A stretch of 64,000 nt of DNA from assembly GCF_000741775.1 (NCBI RefSeq), contig NZ_JGZR01000005.1, positions 62,001 through 126,000 of the forward strand. Direction: 5' to 3'. Of the stretch, positions 25,971-34,980 are shown one piece after another. The first letter of the stretch is position 1. Each line of letters begins with the position of its first letter. The notes beneath the pieces are model-generated. The model saw nothing but the letters and a program-made list of their open reading frames with translations, had not been told where the DNA came from and searched no databases. Source of the DNA: Bifidobacterium subtile (GTDB lineage Bacteria > Actinomycetota > Actinomycetes > Actinomycetales > Bifidobacteriaceae). A program made the translations under genes and the position numbers.

Positions 25971-27854
25971 CTACCGTTCGGACAGCGGCTCGGGCTTGTC
26001 GCCGTCATGCACGAAGAACACGTCGTACCAGGTCAGGAAGGTGTACACCGTCCAGATCTTGCGTCGGTCGTTCGTCTTGCCTTCGTAGTTGTCGTCGAGC
26101 ATCTTCAGCAGCGCGTCCTGATCGAAGAACTCGCGTACGTAGTCGCGTTCGAACACCGCGCGGACCTGCTTGTAGTACTTCTCCTCGCCCAGCCAGATCT
26201 TGACCGGCGTGGGGAAGCCGAGCTTGGTGCGGTCGGACGAGGCCTTGGGCAGGTGCCGCGCCGCGGCCCGGCGGAAGGCGTATTTGGCCTGCGCATCGCG
26301 GATCAGATACTTGGTGGGCACCTTCTCGGCGACCTTCATTAATTCCTGGTCCAGCAGCGGCACGCGCAGCTCCAATGAGTGCGCCATCGTGAGCTTGTCG
26401 GCCTTGAGCAGAATGTCGCCCGGCATCCACTGGTGAATATCGAGGTACTGCTTCTTCTTGATCTCGGAAAGCCCCTGCCCTTTGATGCGCGCATACGTCT
26501 TGTCGACGATGTCATGGACGCCGGGAGCCTCGCGATAACGCGGCGCGAGCAGCTGCTGGGCCTCGTTCTCCTCGAAGACCTTGGCCTGGCCGATGAAGAA
26601 CTCTTCGGAGGGCGCGAGATTCGCATACAGCTGCGTCGCGCCGTGGAACGTCTTGTTCTTCGCCCAATGCGCGACGGCATGCCGCGCCCTTGCCGGCAGA
26701 TGGGTGAGCGCGCGCGTGACGCCCGCTATGACCTTCGACTTGGTGTGCAGGCCGTAATCGTCGTAGCCGGCGAACAGTTCGTCGGCGCCTTCGCCGCTCA
26801 GCACCACTTTGAGATCCCGGGCGGCCAATTGGGACAGGAAGAACAGCGGCACGCAGGAAGGATTCGAATCAGGCTCGTCCAGATGCCATTGAATCTGCGG
26901 GAAGTACGAGAAGGCCTCCTCTTCGTCGATGATCTCGGCGGTGTTGGAGAGCTTGAGCTTGTCGGCAAGCTCCTTGGCCTGGGTCGATTCATTGTAGCCC
27001 GCGCCGAAACCGACCGAATACGTGTGCTCGGGCCGTGCGATGGCAGCCACATAGCTGGAATCGACGCCGCTCGACAAGAAGGAACCAACCTCCACATCCG
27101 CGATTTCATGCGCCTTCACCGAGTCGATCACCGAATGGTCGATGCGGTCGACCAACGCGTCGAGCTCCTGCGTGCTCTCGCCGAATGCCGTGTCCCAATA
27201 TTCGTGGATGTCCATGTTCCCGTCGCGATAGGTGAAGTAGTGCCCCTCTTTGAGCTTGAACACGCCTTTGAAGAAGGTCTCCTCGATGGCCGGATACTGG
27301 AAAGTGAGATAGGGCTTGAGCGCCTTGTCATTGAGCTCCTTGACGAAATCGGGATGCTGCAGCAGGCTTTTGATCTCGGAGGCGTACATGAAGGTGCCGT
27401 TCATCACGGTGTAGTACAGCGGCTTGATGCCGAAATGGTCGCGCGCGCCGAACAGCTCGTTCGTCTTGGAATCCCAGATCACGAAGGCGAACATGCCGCG
27501 CAGCTTCGTCAGCACGCCGGCGCCCCACTGCTCGTAGCCGTGCAGAATCACTTCGGTGTCGGCCTTCGTGGAGAAAGTGTGGCCCAACTTGATAAGCTCC
27601 ACGCGCAGCGGCTGGAAGTTGTAGATCTCGCCGTTGAAGGTGATGGCCATCGTGCGATCCTCGTTGTAGATCGGCTGGTCACCGCCCTTGAGATCGATGA
27701 TGCTCAGCCGCCTGAACCCAAGCGCCGCATGCTCATCGATGCAGTGGCCCTCGCTGTCCGGCCCGCGATGGGCGATGATGTCGGTCATCTTCTTGAGAAT
27801 GCGTTCCTTGGCATCAATGGGAGCGTCGCTCACAAACCCGGCTATTCCGCACAT
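25971..27854 (-). CDS. asnB: Asparagine synthase (glutamine-hydrolysing)
   Basis: Makes asparagine from aspartate, ATP and glutamine. 627 residues. The class II glutaminase domain starts MCGIAGF, with Cys2 as the nucleophile, and has RGPDSEGH, SIIDLKGGDQPI and FNGEIYN. The synthetase domain has the pyrophosphate loop SFLSSGVDSSYVAA near residue 240, then VVLSGEGADELFAGYDDYG and the C-terminal GDILLKADKLTMAHSLELRVPLLD. All key motifs are intact. The ATG follows AGAAGGG. It appears monocistronic between infC and the spermidine-synthase-like gene. Confidence 0.95.
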   Translation of the reverse strand: MCGIAGFVSDAPIDAKERILKKMTDIIAHRGPDSEGHCIDEHAALGFRRLSIIDLKGGDQPIYNEDRTMAITFNGEIYNFQPLRVELIKLGHTFSTKADTEVILHGYEQWGAGVLTKLRGMFAFVIWDSKTNELFGARDHFGIKPLYYTVMNGTFMYASEIKSLLQHPDFVKELNDKALKPYLTFQYPAIEETFFKGVFKLKEGHYFTYRDGNMDIHEYWDTAFGESTQELDALVDRIDHSVIDSVKAHEIADVEVGSFLSSGVDSSYVAAIARPEHTYSVGFGAGYNESTQAKELADKLKLSNTAEIIDEEEAFSYFPQIQWHLDEPDSNPSCVPLFFLSQLAARDLKVVLSGEGADELFAGYDDYGLHTKSKVIAGVTRALTHLPARARHAVAHWAKNKTFHGATQLYANLAPSEEFFIGQAKVFEENEAQQLLAPRYREAPGVHDIVDKTYARIKGQGLSEIKKKQYLDIHQWMPGDILLKADKLTMAHSLELRVPLLDQELMKVAEKVPTKYLIRDAQAKYAFRRAAARHLPKASSDRTKLGFPTPVKIWLGEEKYYKQVRAVFERDYVREFFDQDALLKMLDDNYEGKTNDRRKIWTVYTFLTWYDVFFVHDGDKPEPLSER

Positions 27855-28073
27855 AACAGTCCCTTCTTATAGAACGCATGGGTCATTCGCAGCATACAAG
27901 TCTGTCTATGGTTTTCCTATTCGCAGCCTTCAGCCTAGCAGTGCCATTGTCCGCGTCACGTTAATGGCGGGATTTCGACCATCTCCTTCACACGAAACGT
28001 CATGCTGCCAGGCTTGCCATGCCGCAGGTCGTCGTTGCGACTTTGCCTCGACACAGCTCCCGCATCCACGGGC

Positions 28074-29774
28074 TTATTGCAGCTCCAACAGCCCTTGGAT
28101 GCCTTCGGTGCGCAGAATCTCCCGATACGGCTCGGCCTGCTGCGCGATAAGCTCGTCGATGGCGTGCATGCCGAGCAGCTCCACCGGCGCCCTGTCGTCG
28201 GTCAGGATCATCGCGCCGTCGTGCGACCGGGCTGGCGGCGCAAGCCGGCCGGCGACCTCCCCCATCGCCCATTCCAGGTCGTCATCATGCGTGCGCGCGG
28301 CGGTGACGGCTTGCAGCGCGTCGGATTTGCCGGACTGGATGATGCCGCTATCGCTGGCGCCTTGGCCCGAATTATCATTATCCGACGCGCCGCTGCCTTT
28401 GCCGGACGTCTTGGCGAAGAGCTCGCGGTTGGTCGTGTCGGGCACGTCGGCGGTCAATATGTTCCGCCGCCCGAAAACGCTGGCGATGGTGCCGGTCAGC
28501 GCCTCGTTGATCGAGCCCTCGCCGTCGGAGATCATATTCATATTGACGACCATCACCCCGCCGGGATTGAGATGCTGCCGCACCATCGTGAAGAACTCGG
28601 TGGAGCTCATCTGAAAGGGAATCGTGATGTCCTGGTAGGCGTCGACCATGATCACGTCGTAGCGGCTTGTGCTTGCGGCGAGCCAGGCGCGACCGTCGTA
28701 GGTGCTGACCGGAATATCCTGCGGCTCCTTGAAATACTCGCCCGCCAGCGCCGTGATCTTCTCGTCGATTTCCACGCCGGTGATGCGCATATCGGGATAG
28801 TACTGGCGCAGCTGACGCGCGTAGGTTCCCGTGCCCATGCCGAGAATCAGCGCGGAATCGGCATGATCGGCAAGCGCCGAAGCGGCGAGCGCGGTGTCGT
28901 AGTACATGCCGGTCAGGCCCGGCTGCTTCATCGTCACCGATTGGACCCCGAAGAGCACATTGGTCGACAATATGGTGCGGTCGGACAGGTTCTTGACCTG
29001 CAGATAGTTGTAGATCGACTCGCCTTCGTAGGCCAGTCCGCGTTCCCAGAAGGCGAAGCCGCTCATGGGCGAGGCGATGGCGGAAGCGATGAAGATGACC
29101 GCGCTGATGGCGCTAACTACGAGACGGACTTTGGAAGCGATGAAATACGTGAGCGCGAGAGCCAGCAGGAGGCCGGAGAATATCAGGAAGGTCACGAAGG
29201 TGCCGACCGCCGGAATCGTGACGAAGGTCGGCAGGAAGGTGCCCAGAATCGAGCCGATGGTGTTGCAGGCGCTTAAGCGGCCGACCACGGAGGCGTTGTC
29301 GTCCAGCGAATCGGTGGCGAATTTGACCAGGCCTGGGGTCACGGTGCCCAAAAGAAACAGCGGCGGCACGAAGATCAGCATGCAGCTGATGAACGCGGCG
29401 ATCACCAGGAAATTCGTCGACACCGTGACGACGAGCAGGCCCGAAACGGCGATGATGAGGTACTTGCCCAACAGCGGAATAAGCGCTATCCACACCGCCG
29501 CGATCATCAGGCGCATATAGAGCTTGTCGGGGTTGGGATCGCGGTCGGCCTTGCGTCCGCCCCACACGCTGCCCAGCGCCAATGCGATCATAATCGTGCC
29601 GATGATGATGGTCCAGACGATCTGCGAGCTGGAGAAGTACGGCGCAAGCAGGCGCGATGCGCCCAGTTCGGCGGCCATCACGGCCATGCCGGAGAAGAAC
29701 TCGGTGACGTACAGGAACATCTTCGAGCGCAGAATCGGGCGTATGTGGGTCGTCGTAGTGGTCGCGGTGGTCAT
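28074..29774 (-). CDS. Membrane protein with spermidine-synthase-like methyltransferase domain
   Basis: 566 residues from the ATG at 29774, which follows AGAGGGG. The first half has seven to eight hydrophobic helices (MFLYVTEFFSGMAVMAAELG, WTIIIGTIMIALALGSVWGG and others). The C-terminal half is a soluble Rossmann domain of the spermidine synthase superfamily: ALILGMGTGTYARQL, MRITGVEIDEKI, VSTYDGRAWLA and YDVIMVDAYQ. This fused architecture is widespread in bacteria and is annotated as a fused MFS/spermidine synthase; the true substrate is unknown in most cases. An insert rich in Gly/Ser/Asp (GKGSGASDNDNSGQGASDSG) interrupts the C-terminal region. A polyamine role should not be assumed. A longer frame from 29903 is unlikely. 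Confidence 0.82.
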   Translation of the reverse strand: MTTATTTTTHIRPILRSKMFLYVTEFFSGMAVMAAELGASRLLAPYFSSSQIVWTIIIGTIMIALALGSVWGGRKADRDPNPDKLYMRLMIAAVWIALIPLLGKYLIIAVSGLLVVTVSTNFLVIAAFISCMLIFVPPLFLLGTVTPGLVKFATDSLDDNASVVGRLSACNTIGSILGTFLPTFVTIPAVGTFVTFLIFSGLLLALALTYFIASKVRLVVSAISAVIFIASAIASPMSGFAFWERGLAYEGESIYNYLQVKNLSDRTILSTNVLFGVQSVTMKQPGLTGMYYDTALAASALADHADSALILGMGTGTYARQLRQYYPDMRITGVEIDEKITALAGEYFKEPQDIPVSTYDGRAWLAASTSRYDVIMVDAYQDITIPFQMSSTEFFTMVRQHLNPGGVMVVNMNMISDGEGSINEALTGTIASVFGRRNILTADVPDTTNRELFAKTSGKGSGASDNDNSGQGASDSGIIQSGKSDALQAVTAARTHDDDLEWAMGEVAGRLAPPARSHDGAMILTDDRAPVELLGMHAIDELIAQQAEPYREILRTEGIQGLLELQ

Positions 29775-29874
29775 AATCCCCTCTTTGCAGCAAGCGTATC
29801 GCGAGCCTATCAGACTGGTGTGAATGCGGGCAGGGGCTCGCGTTTGCTTTAGCATGTGGGCTAGAGTGGCAGCC

Positions 29875-30738
29875 ATGAGCCAAGAGAATCGGGTATGCGT
29901 CATCTTCGCAGCAGGGCAATATTACGGGGCGATGCCGAGCGTGCCCGCGGGGCTGCTCGCAGCCAAGGGCGGCCGGCATGAAATCGCTCGCGAAACCATC
30001 GATGATACGCATGACGATAATTCTCATGGGTCGGCGGGCGCAGCCGCTCCGGCTCCCCATCCGTTGGTAATCGCAGCTGATGCCGGGCTCGACCATGCGC
30101 GGGCCGCCGATGTCGCCGCTGATATCGTGATCGGCGATTTCGATTCCGTGCAGGGCGGCATACCCGATGACGGGCGCACGCTGCGGCTTCCGGCGCTCAA
30201 GGACGACCCCGATATGCTCTCCGCGCTGAAAGTCGGCTGGAATCGCGGAGCACGCGAATTCCATATTCTCGGCGGGTTGGGGGGCAGAATCGACCATACC
30301 ATCGCCAACATCCAGCTCATGGGGCTGCTGGCCCAGCATGGCGGCGTCGGATTCCTGTATGGCGACGGCGCCATCGTCACCGCCATCACCGACAGCGAGC
30401 TCGCCTTTCAGGCGCATGCCGCGATGCCAGGCGGCATGGTGTCGGTGTTCGCGCAGTCGGATTCGGCGCACGACGTGAACGAGCCGGGGCTGAAATATCA
30501 GCTGCGGCACGCGACCCTGACCAACAGCGTCGTGCAGGGCGTGAGCAACGAGTTCCTGCCGGGCATTGCCAGCGCGATCAACGTGCATGACGGCACGCTT
30601 ATCGTCACCTTCCCCATCGCCACGCCCATGCCGGCGATTACGCGCTACCGGGAATTCTCTGGCGATCTGGGGCCGCTCGACACCGAAATCTCGCCGATTC
30701 TGGCCGACCAGTTCACGAATCGCGCATTCAACCATTAA
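29875..30738 (+). CDS. thiN: Thiamine pyrophosphokinase
   Basis: Transfers pyrophosphate from ATP to thiamine to make TPP. 287 residues. Catalytic motifs are clear: IAADAGLDHA, IGDFDSVQGG, LKDDPDMLSAL and ILGGLGGRIDHTIANIQLM, followed by the C-terminal thiamine-binding domain. Residues about 34-62 are an insert rich in His/Asp/Ala not seen in most members. No TPP riboswitch is visible upstream. It starts about 100 bp from the divergent spermidine-synthase-like gene and is followed by an ArsC-like gene 14 bp later. The start lacks a good ribosome site; the in-frame ATG at 29854 is an alternative. Confidence 0.88.
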   Translation: MSQENRVCVIFAAGQYYGAMPSVPAGLLAAKGGRHEIARETIDDTHDDNSHGSAGAAAPAPHPLVIAADAGLDHARAADVAADIVIGDFDSVQGGIPDDGRTLRLPALKDDPDMLSALKVGWNRGAREFHILGGLGGRIDHTIANIQLMGLLAQHGGVGFLYGDGAIVTAITDSELAFQAHAAMPGGMVSVFAQSDSAHDVNEPGLKYQLRHATLTNSVVQGVSNEFLPGIASAINVHDGTLIVTFPIATPMPAITRYREFSGDLGPLDTEISPILADQFTNRAFNH

Positions 30739-30751
30739 ACCAGGAGGTTCC

Positions 30752-31147
30752 ATGACCGAACGCAACGCCGACATACCGCTGTTCATCTGCTATTCGCGCT
30801 GCTCGACCTGCGCCAGGGCGCGGCGCTGGCTGGGCGAGCACGATATCGAATTCACCGAGCGCGATATCAAAACCGACAACCCCACCACAACCGAACTCGC
30901 TGCCTGGTACCATGCCAGCGGCCTGCCGATCCGCCGTTTCTTCAACACCTCCGGGCAGGTCTACCGTGCGCTGGGGCTGAAAGACAAGCTGCCTTCAATG
31001 AGCGACGACGAAGCGCTGGAGCTGCTTGCCACCGACGGCATGCTCGTCAAACGCCCGATCATTGTGACCGCTCACGCCATTTTGGTCGGATTCGCGCCCG
31101 AGGTGTGGCGCACGTCACTGGCAAGTACACACGGCGGGATAGAGTAG
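30752..31147 (+). CDS. ArsC/Spx-family protein
   Basis: 131 residues. It has the thioredoxin-fold N-terminus LFICYSRCSTCARARRWLGE with Cys17 and Cys20 in a CxxC arrangement, then IEFTERDIKTDNPTTTELAAWY and LVKRPIIVTAHAILVGF. The last of these matches the conserved xKRPI segment of ArsC/YffB/Spx proteins. The three arginines that define true arsenate reductases are not clearly conserved, so a redox or Spx-type role is equally possible. An AGGAGG site precedes the ATG. It is 14 bp behind thiN and likely cotranscribed. Confidence 0.82.
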   Translation: MTERNADIPLFICYSRCSTCARARRWLGEHDIEFTERDIKTDNPTTTELAAWYHASGLPIRRFFNTSGQVYRALGLKDKLPSMSDDEALELLATDGMLVKRPIIVTAHAILVGFAPEVWRTSLASTHGGIE

Positions 31148-31217
31148 AGACCGTTGGTAAACAATGGCCGGGGCGCGCAGGCGCGCGCCCGAGCCTGATC
31201 CCTAAGGGAGTAAATTT

Positions 31218-32273
31218 ATGACAGTGAAGATTGGTATCAACGGCTTTGGCCGTATCGGGCGTCTCGCGTTCCGCCGTATCCTCAAGCTCCAGGAGCGTGG
31301 TGGACAGGCCGGTGACATCGAGGTTGCAGCCATCAACGATCTGACCACCCCGTCCATGCTCGCCTACCTGCTCAAGTACGACAGCACCCAGGGATCCTTC
31401 CGTCATGATGACGGAACGGCATACGATGTGACTTCCACCGACACCGCCATCGTGGTGGACGGCAAGTCCTACACGGTCTACGCCGAGCGCGACGCCCGCA
31501 ACTTGGCGTGGGTGAAGAACGACGGCGTCGAGTTCGTGCTCGAGTGCACCGGCTTCTACACCTCCGCCGAGAAGTCCCAGGCTCACCTGGACGCCGGCGC
31601 CAAGAAGGTGCTCATCTCCGCTCCGGCGAAGGACGACACCACTCCGACCGTCGTGGCTGGCGTGAACGACGATATCCTGACGGCCGATGACAACATCGTG
31701 TCCGCAGGCTCCTGCACCACCAACTCCTTGGCCGCCATGGTCAAGACGCTGGACGACAGCTTCGGCATCAAGGCCGGCTTCATGACCACCATCCACGCCT
31801 ACACCGGCACCCAGATGATCCTCGATGGGCCTCGCTCCAAGACGGGCCGCGCCAACCGCGCCGCCGCCGTCAACACGATCGAGCACTCCACCGGCGCCGC
31901 CAAGGCCATCGGCAAGGTAGTCCCCTCCGTGCAGGGCAAGCTGCAGGGCCACGCTCAGCGCGTCGCCGTCCCTGACGGCTCCGTCACCGAGCTGACTTCC
32001 GTGCTGGAGAAGTCCGCGACCGCCGACGAGATCAACGAGGTCTTCAAGAAGGCCTTCTCGGATTCTGAAACCTACGGCTACAATGCCGACGGCATCGTGA
32101 CCTCCGACATCATCGGCGACACCCACGGCGGCGTCTTCGATCCGACGCAGACCGCTGTCAACGAGGTCGACGGCGTCACCTTGGTGCGCACCGTTGCCTT
32201 CTATGACAACGAGAACGGCTTCACCTGCAACATGATCCGCACGCTGATGAAGTTCGCCGAAGTCTCCAAGTGA
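31218..32273 (+). CDS. gap: Glyceraldehyde-3-phosphate dehydrogenase
   Basis: Central glycolytic enzyme that produces 1,3-bisphosphoglycerate with NAD. 351 residues. The NAD-binding start is [19 protein letters not shown], and the active-site cysteine lies in [19 protein letters not shown]. The histidine partner and the phosphate-site segment are in the [14 protein letters not shown] and [24 protein letters not shown] regions. AAGGGAG precedes the start by seven bases. Codon use is strongly biased toward preferred codons, consistent with high expression, and a strong terminator follows. Confidence 0.97.
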   Translation: MTVKIGINGFGRIGRLAFRRILKLQERGGQAGDIEVAAINDLTTPSMLAYLLKYDSTQGSFRHDDGTAYDVTSTDTAIVVDGKSYTVYAERDARNLAWVKNDGVEFVLECTGFYTSAEKSQAHLDAGAKKVLISAPAKDDTTPTVVAGVNDDILTADDNIVSAGSCTTNSLAAMVKTLDDSFGIKAGFMTTIHAYTGTQMILDGPRSKTGRANRAAAVNTIEHSTGAAKAIGKVVPSVQGKLQGHAQRVAVPDGSVTELTSVLEKSATADEINEVFKKAFSDSETYGYNADGIVTSDIIGDTHGGVFDPTQTAVNEVDGVTLVRTVAFYDNENGFTCNMIRTLMKFAEVSK

Positions 32274-32334
32274 GTGATCGCGGCTCGTCCGCGTCATCGC
32301 TAGCTGGCTGGCCATAGGCGTATTCAGTTTGCCG

Positions 32335-32387
32335 CTTTGCCCCTGCCGGGCTTTGAGCATTATGCTCTTTGCCCGGCAGGGGCAAAG
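32335..32387 (+). terminator. Strong terminator after gap
   Basis: A perfect 17-bp stem (CTTTGCCCCTGCCGGGC and its complement) with an inner 6-bp helix GAGCAT/ATGCTC. It starts 62 bp after the gap stop. It may act on both strands. Confidence 0.88.
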
Positions 32388-32434
32388 TCGTTTCCGCCGT
32401 CCACCGTTATCGAGTTACCGCGACGCCGTGATGC

Positions 32435-32485
32435 TTGGCGTCCGTTCTACAGCGGCATCCATAGGCTGGCGCTACAAAAATGGAC
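32435..32485. repeat. Palindrome of the GTAGCG family, diverged copy
   Basis: TTGGCGTCCGTTCTACAGCG on the left and GCGCTACAAAAATGGAC on the right around a short loop. It resembles the units at 5842-5957 in both arms. It lies in the gap-ybaK spacer just after the gap terminator. Confidence 0.6.
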
Positions 32486-32671
32486 TATAAAATCTCTAAA
32501 CCAGCCGTTAGCGGCAGAACTGCAGCGTTAAGCCCTTGGTATAGCCGCAATCCGATTTCTAAGCCGGCCGCTAAGGATGGCAAAGGCCGGGAAAACCCGC
32601 GGAGGCGTCGTCATGCGCGACGCGAGCAGCTGCACGGCTCAAATATCGTCTCTATGCGATACAACGAAAGC

Positions 32672-33214
32672 ATGTCGAAACGAAGCAAGCACGCAACGGG
32701 CGGTAAAGACGAGGGGACCAACGGCACAGCTGCCAAAGGAGGCACGCCCGCCATCGCACAGCTGCGCAAAGCCGGGGTGCCTTTCGAAACCTACGAATAC
32801 GAGCACTCCTCCGATCATATGGACGAGGGATACGGCATCGAGGCCGCGCAACGGCTCGGACTCGACCCGCATCAGATCTTCAAGACGCTGATGGCCGATA
32901 CCGGCAGCGAGCGCGTGATCGGCATCGTGCCGGTCAGCGGGCATCTCGATCTCAAAGCGCTGGCCGCGGCAGTCGGCGCGAAGAAGGCCGCCATGGCCGA
33001 CCCGGATGCGGCGCAGCGCGAAAGCGGCTACGTGCTCGGCGGCATTTCGCCGTTTGGCCAGCGCACCCGGCATCGCACCGTGCTTGACGAAAGCGCGCTG
33101 AATTTCGATTCCATACTGGTGTCGGGCGGCAAGCGCGGACTCGATGTCTCGGTCAACCCTGCAGATCTCGTCACGCTGCTGCGCGCTGCAACCGCTTCCA
33201 TCGCCACGTGGTGA
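32672..33214 (+). CDS. ybaK: YbaK/EbsC-family Cys-tRNA(Pro) deacylase
   Basis: Hydrolyses Cys mischarged onto tRNA-Pro. 180 residues. The core motifs are GTPAIAQLRKAGVPFETYEYEH, GIEAAQRLGLDPHQIFKTLMAD, VIGIVPVSGHLDLKALAAAVGAKKAAMAD and GYVLGGISPFGQRTRHRTVLDE, and the last is highly conserved in the family. I chose the ATG at 32672 since the deacylase domain begins soon after; the in-frame ATG at 32654 is an alternative and no ribosome site is strong. A separate promoter is likely, because the gap terminator lies in between. Confidence 0.92.
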   Translation: MSKRSKHATGGKDEGTNGTAAKGGTPAIAQLRKAGVPFETYEYEHSSDHMDEGYGIEAAQRLGLDPHQIFKTLMADTGSERVIGIVPVSGHLDLKALAAAVGAKKAAMADPDAAQRESGYVLGGISPFGQRTRHRTVLDESALNFDSILVSGGKRGLDVSVNPADLVTLLRAATASIATW

Positions 33215-33320
33215 GGAGCGCTGCCGCAGCAAGCAAATACGGCAATAACTTCACCACCATGCAGCGGCTCCGCTATCCGATGAATTCACCATCCGCTGTC
33301 CGCTTATGATGAGCCGTCGT

Positions 33321-33344
33321 CTCGTGGTGATGCGTCACCACGAG
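33321..33344 (+). terminator. Hairpin after ybaK, possible terminator
   Basis: A perfect 10-bp stem CTCGTGGTGA/TCACCACGAG with the loop TGCG. There is no T-run. It lies between ybaK and the aldose epimerase gene on the same strand. Confidence 0.45.
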
Positions 33345-33460
33345 GCGCAAGCGGAAACACCGGTAAGACCATTGCTCGCAGTAGAGTGGCACTGTCAATC
33401 ATCATGGCTCGCGGCAACGATTCGCCGCGGGCTTTCCACAACGATATGGGAGATGCGATC

Positions 33461-34414
33461 ATGCCATCCGCTAACCTGCCTCCTCGCTCGGGCCGGCAAT
33501 TTTCCTTGAAGCATGGCGACTACGTCGCAGTGGTCACCGAGCTCGGCGCATCGCTGCGCGAACTCGCCTACCAAAGCAAGGAGGTCGTCTGCTCATGGCC
33601 GGCCGACGAGACCGCGCCATGCAGCAACGGGCGGGTGCTCATCCCCTTCCCTAACCGCATCGCCGACGGCGCATACACCTTCGGCGGCACGACCTACCAG
33701 CTCTCCATCGACGAGATCGAGCGTCGCAACGCCATCCACGGCTACGGCTATCGCTCGTACTGGGAGCTTGAAACGCTTGAGGACGACCGGGTGACGCTTT
33801 CATGGCGCGTTCCGCAGATATCCGGATACCCCTTCTATCTCCTCGTCACCGCCGATTATCGCCTAACGGACGACGGCCTGCATCTGCGCATCACCGCCGC
33901 GAACCATGGTAAGCAGCGTGCCCCATGGGCCTTCGGGCTGCACCCGTGGTTCGCCAACGGATTCGACGGCTATGGCGACGAGATCGATGGGTTCAACGCC
34001 CAGTGCCGCGTGACGATTCCCGGCGACACGCATGTGACCGTCGACGAGCGTCTGCTGCCCACCGGGACCGAGCCAGTGGACGGCACGAAATACGATCTGC
34101 GCGAAGGCCAGCTGCTCACCCAGCAGCCCTATGACGACGCGTGGACCGATCTGCACCACGCTGCCGATGGCACGACGACCGCCGAGTTCGAGCGCCCTGA
34201 CGGGCTGGCGGTACAGGTCGTCGGTGATGAGAGCATCACCTCCTTCCAAGTGTGCACCGGAACCGGCTTCCCGGCGTTCAAGCATCCTTCCGGCGTGGCG
34301 ATCGAACCGCAGACCGCGTATGCGAACGCCTTCAACACCGGCAAGGATCTCATCGCCATCGAGCCGGGAGATACGGCGTCCACGTCGCTGCTCATTCACG
34401 CCGAGCAGCGTTGA
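33461..34414 (+). CDS. Aldose 1-epimerase family protein
   Basis: 317 residues. It interconverts alpha and beta anomers of hexoses or related sugars. Motifs: VVTELGASLRELAYQ near the start, LIPFPNRIADGAYTFGGTTYQL, ERRNAIHGYGYRSYWE, WAFGLHPWFANG (the conserved histidine of the active site), and CTGTGFPAFKHPSGVAIEPQTAYANAFN near the end with the catalytic Glu. The ATG at 33461 follows GGGAG by eight bases; a longer frame from 33386 has no such site. It is either a galactose mutarotase (galM) or a YeaD-like glucose-6-phosphate 1-epimerase; the motifs fit the first better. No sugar genes are next to it. Confidence 0.87.
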   Translation: MPSANLPPRSGRQFSLKHGDYVAVVTELGASLRELAYQSKEVVCSWPADETAPCSNGRVLIPFPNRIADGAYTFGGTTYQLSIDEIERRNAIHGYGYRSYWELETLEDDRVTLSWRVPQISGYPFYLLVTADYRLTDDGLHLRITAANHGKQRAPWAFGLHPWFANGFDGYGDEIDGFNAQCRVTIPGDTHVTVDERLLPTGTEPVDGTKYDLREGQLLTQQPYDDAWTDLHHAADGTTTAEFERPDGLAVQVVGDESITSFQVCTGTGFPAFKHPSGVAIEPQTAYANAFNTGKDLIAIEPGDTASTSLLIHAEQR

Positions 34415-34554
34415 CGGCTCGGGGAACTCGACCTTGCAGGCATCGCAGACCATGCCGATGCGCATCGGCTAATGAAAAGTCGTCCGCCTTGTCAACGTCG
34501 TGCGGGTGTGCGATAATCCCCTAGGCTAACAAACGTTGAGTAAAGGAGTCCATC

Positions 34555-34629
34555 ATGGGTATGCGCGGACGCAAGCGCAAGGATCGCCGTAAGAAGGCCG
34601 CCAATCACGGCAAAAGGCCAAATGCCTGA
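34555..34629 (+). CDS. Ribosomal protein bL37-like micro-protein (24 residues)
   Basis: A 24-codon gene with an ideal AAGGAG site six bases upstream. It begins MGMRGRKRKDRR and ends ANHGKRPNA. It is dominated by Arg and Lys and strongly resembles the mycobacterial 50S protein bL37 (MAKRGRKKRDR... NHGKRPNA as I remember it), with the same length and identical C-terminus. bL37 was found in mycobacterial ribosome structures and is missed by most gene callers because of its size. It has its own terminator 36 bp later. It was not expected from automatic gene calls in this window. Confidence 0.85.
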   Translation: MGMRGRKRKDRRKKAANHGKRPNA

Positions 34630-34664
34630 TTTCTGCCGGCGCGTCGAGCGCCACGGCATTCATA

Positions 34665-34701
34665 AATAGGCTCCGAGGAACTTGCTTCCCCGGAGCCTAT
34701 T
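34665..34701 (+). terminator. Terminator after the bL37-like gene
   Basis: An 11-bp perfect stem AATAGGCTCCG/CGGAGCCTATT with an inner GGAA/TTCC extension, followed by TTGCTATCTTGTTG. Confidence 0.8.
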
Positions 34702-34742
34702 GCTATCTTGTTGCTATCTCAGCGAACCCATACGCCGGTAAG

Positions 34743-34816
34743 TGACCCCGGCCGGATTCGAACCGGCGACCTTGAAATTAGAAGTTTCCTGCTCTATCCA
34801 ACTGAGCTACGGGGCC
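34743..34816 (-). tRNA. tRNA-Arg, anticodon TCT
   Basis: A 74-base cloverleaf on the minus strand. The acceptor stem is GGCCCCG/CGGGGTC with one G-T pair, the D arm GCTC/GAGC, the anticodon loop CTTCTAA with anticodon TCT, the T arm GCCGG-TTCGAAT-CCGGC, and the discriminator A. CCA is not encoded. The first anticodon-stem pair looks mismatched (G-A). It reads the rare AGA codon. Confidence 0.95.
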
Positions 34817-34980
34817 AAACAACGAAACGACACTTTAGCAGCACCTCCGTATCATCGCTTCGCTTGGCGGCTCCGGCACTGACGCGATCACGGCGCAACC
34901 GCCGCGCGAACAGCGCCGGACGTCCCGCCACGAACGCTTTCGGCCGCACACGCTCCGAGGCTCTGCTATAACGTATAGGT

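Noticed and set aside
29113-30786. 557-codon minus-strand frame opposite thiN
   Set aside because: Overlaps a well-supported kinase gene and has no recognisable domain.
31059-32360. 433-codon minus-strand frame opposite gap
   Set aside because: Antisense to a highly conserved and highly expressed gene.
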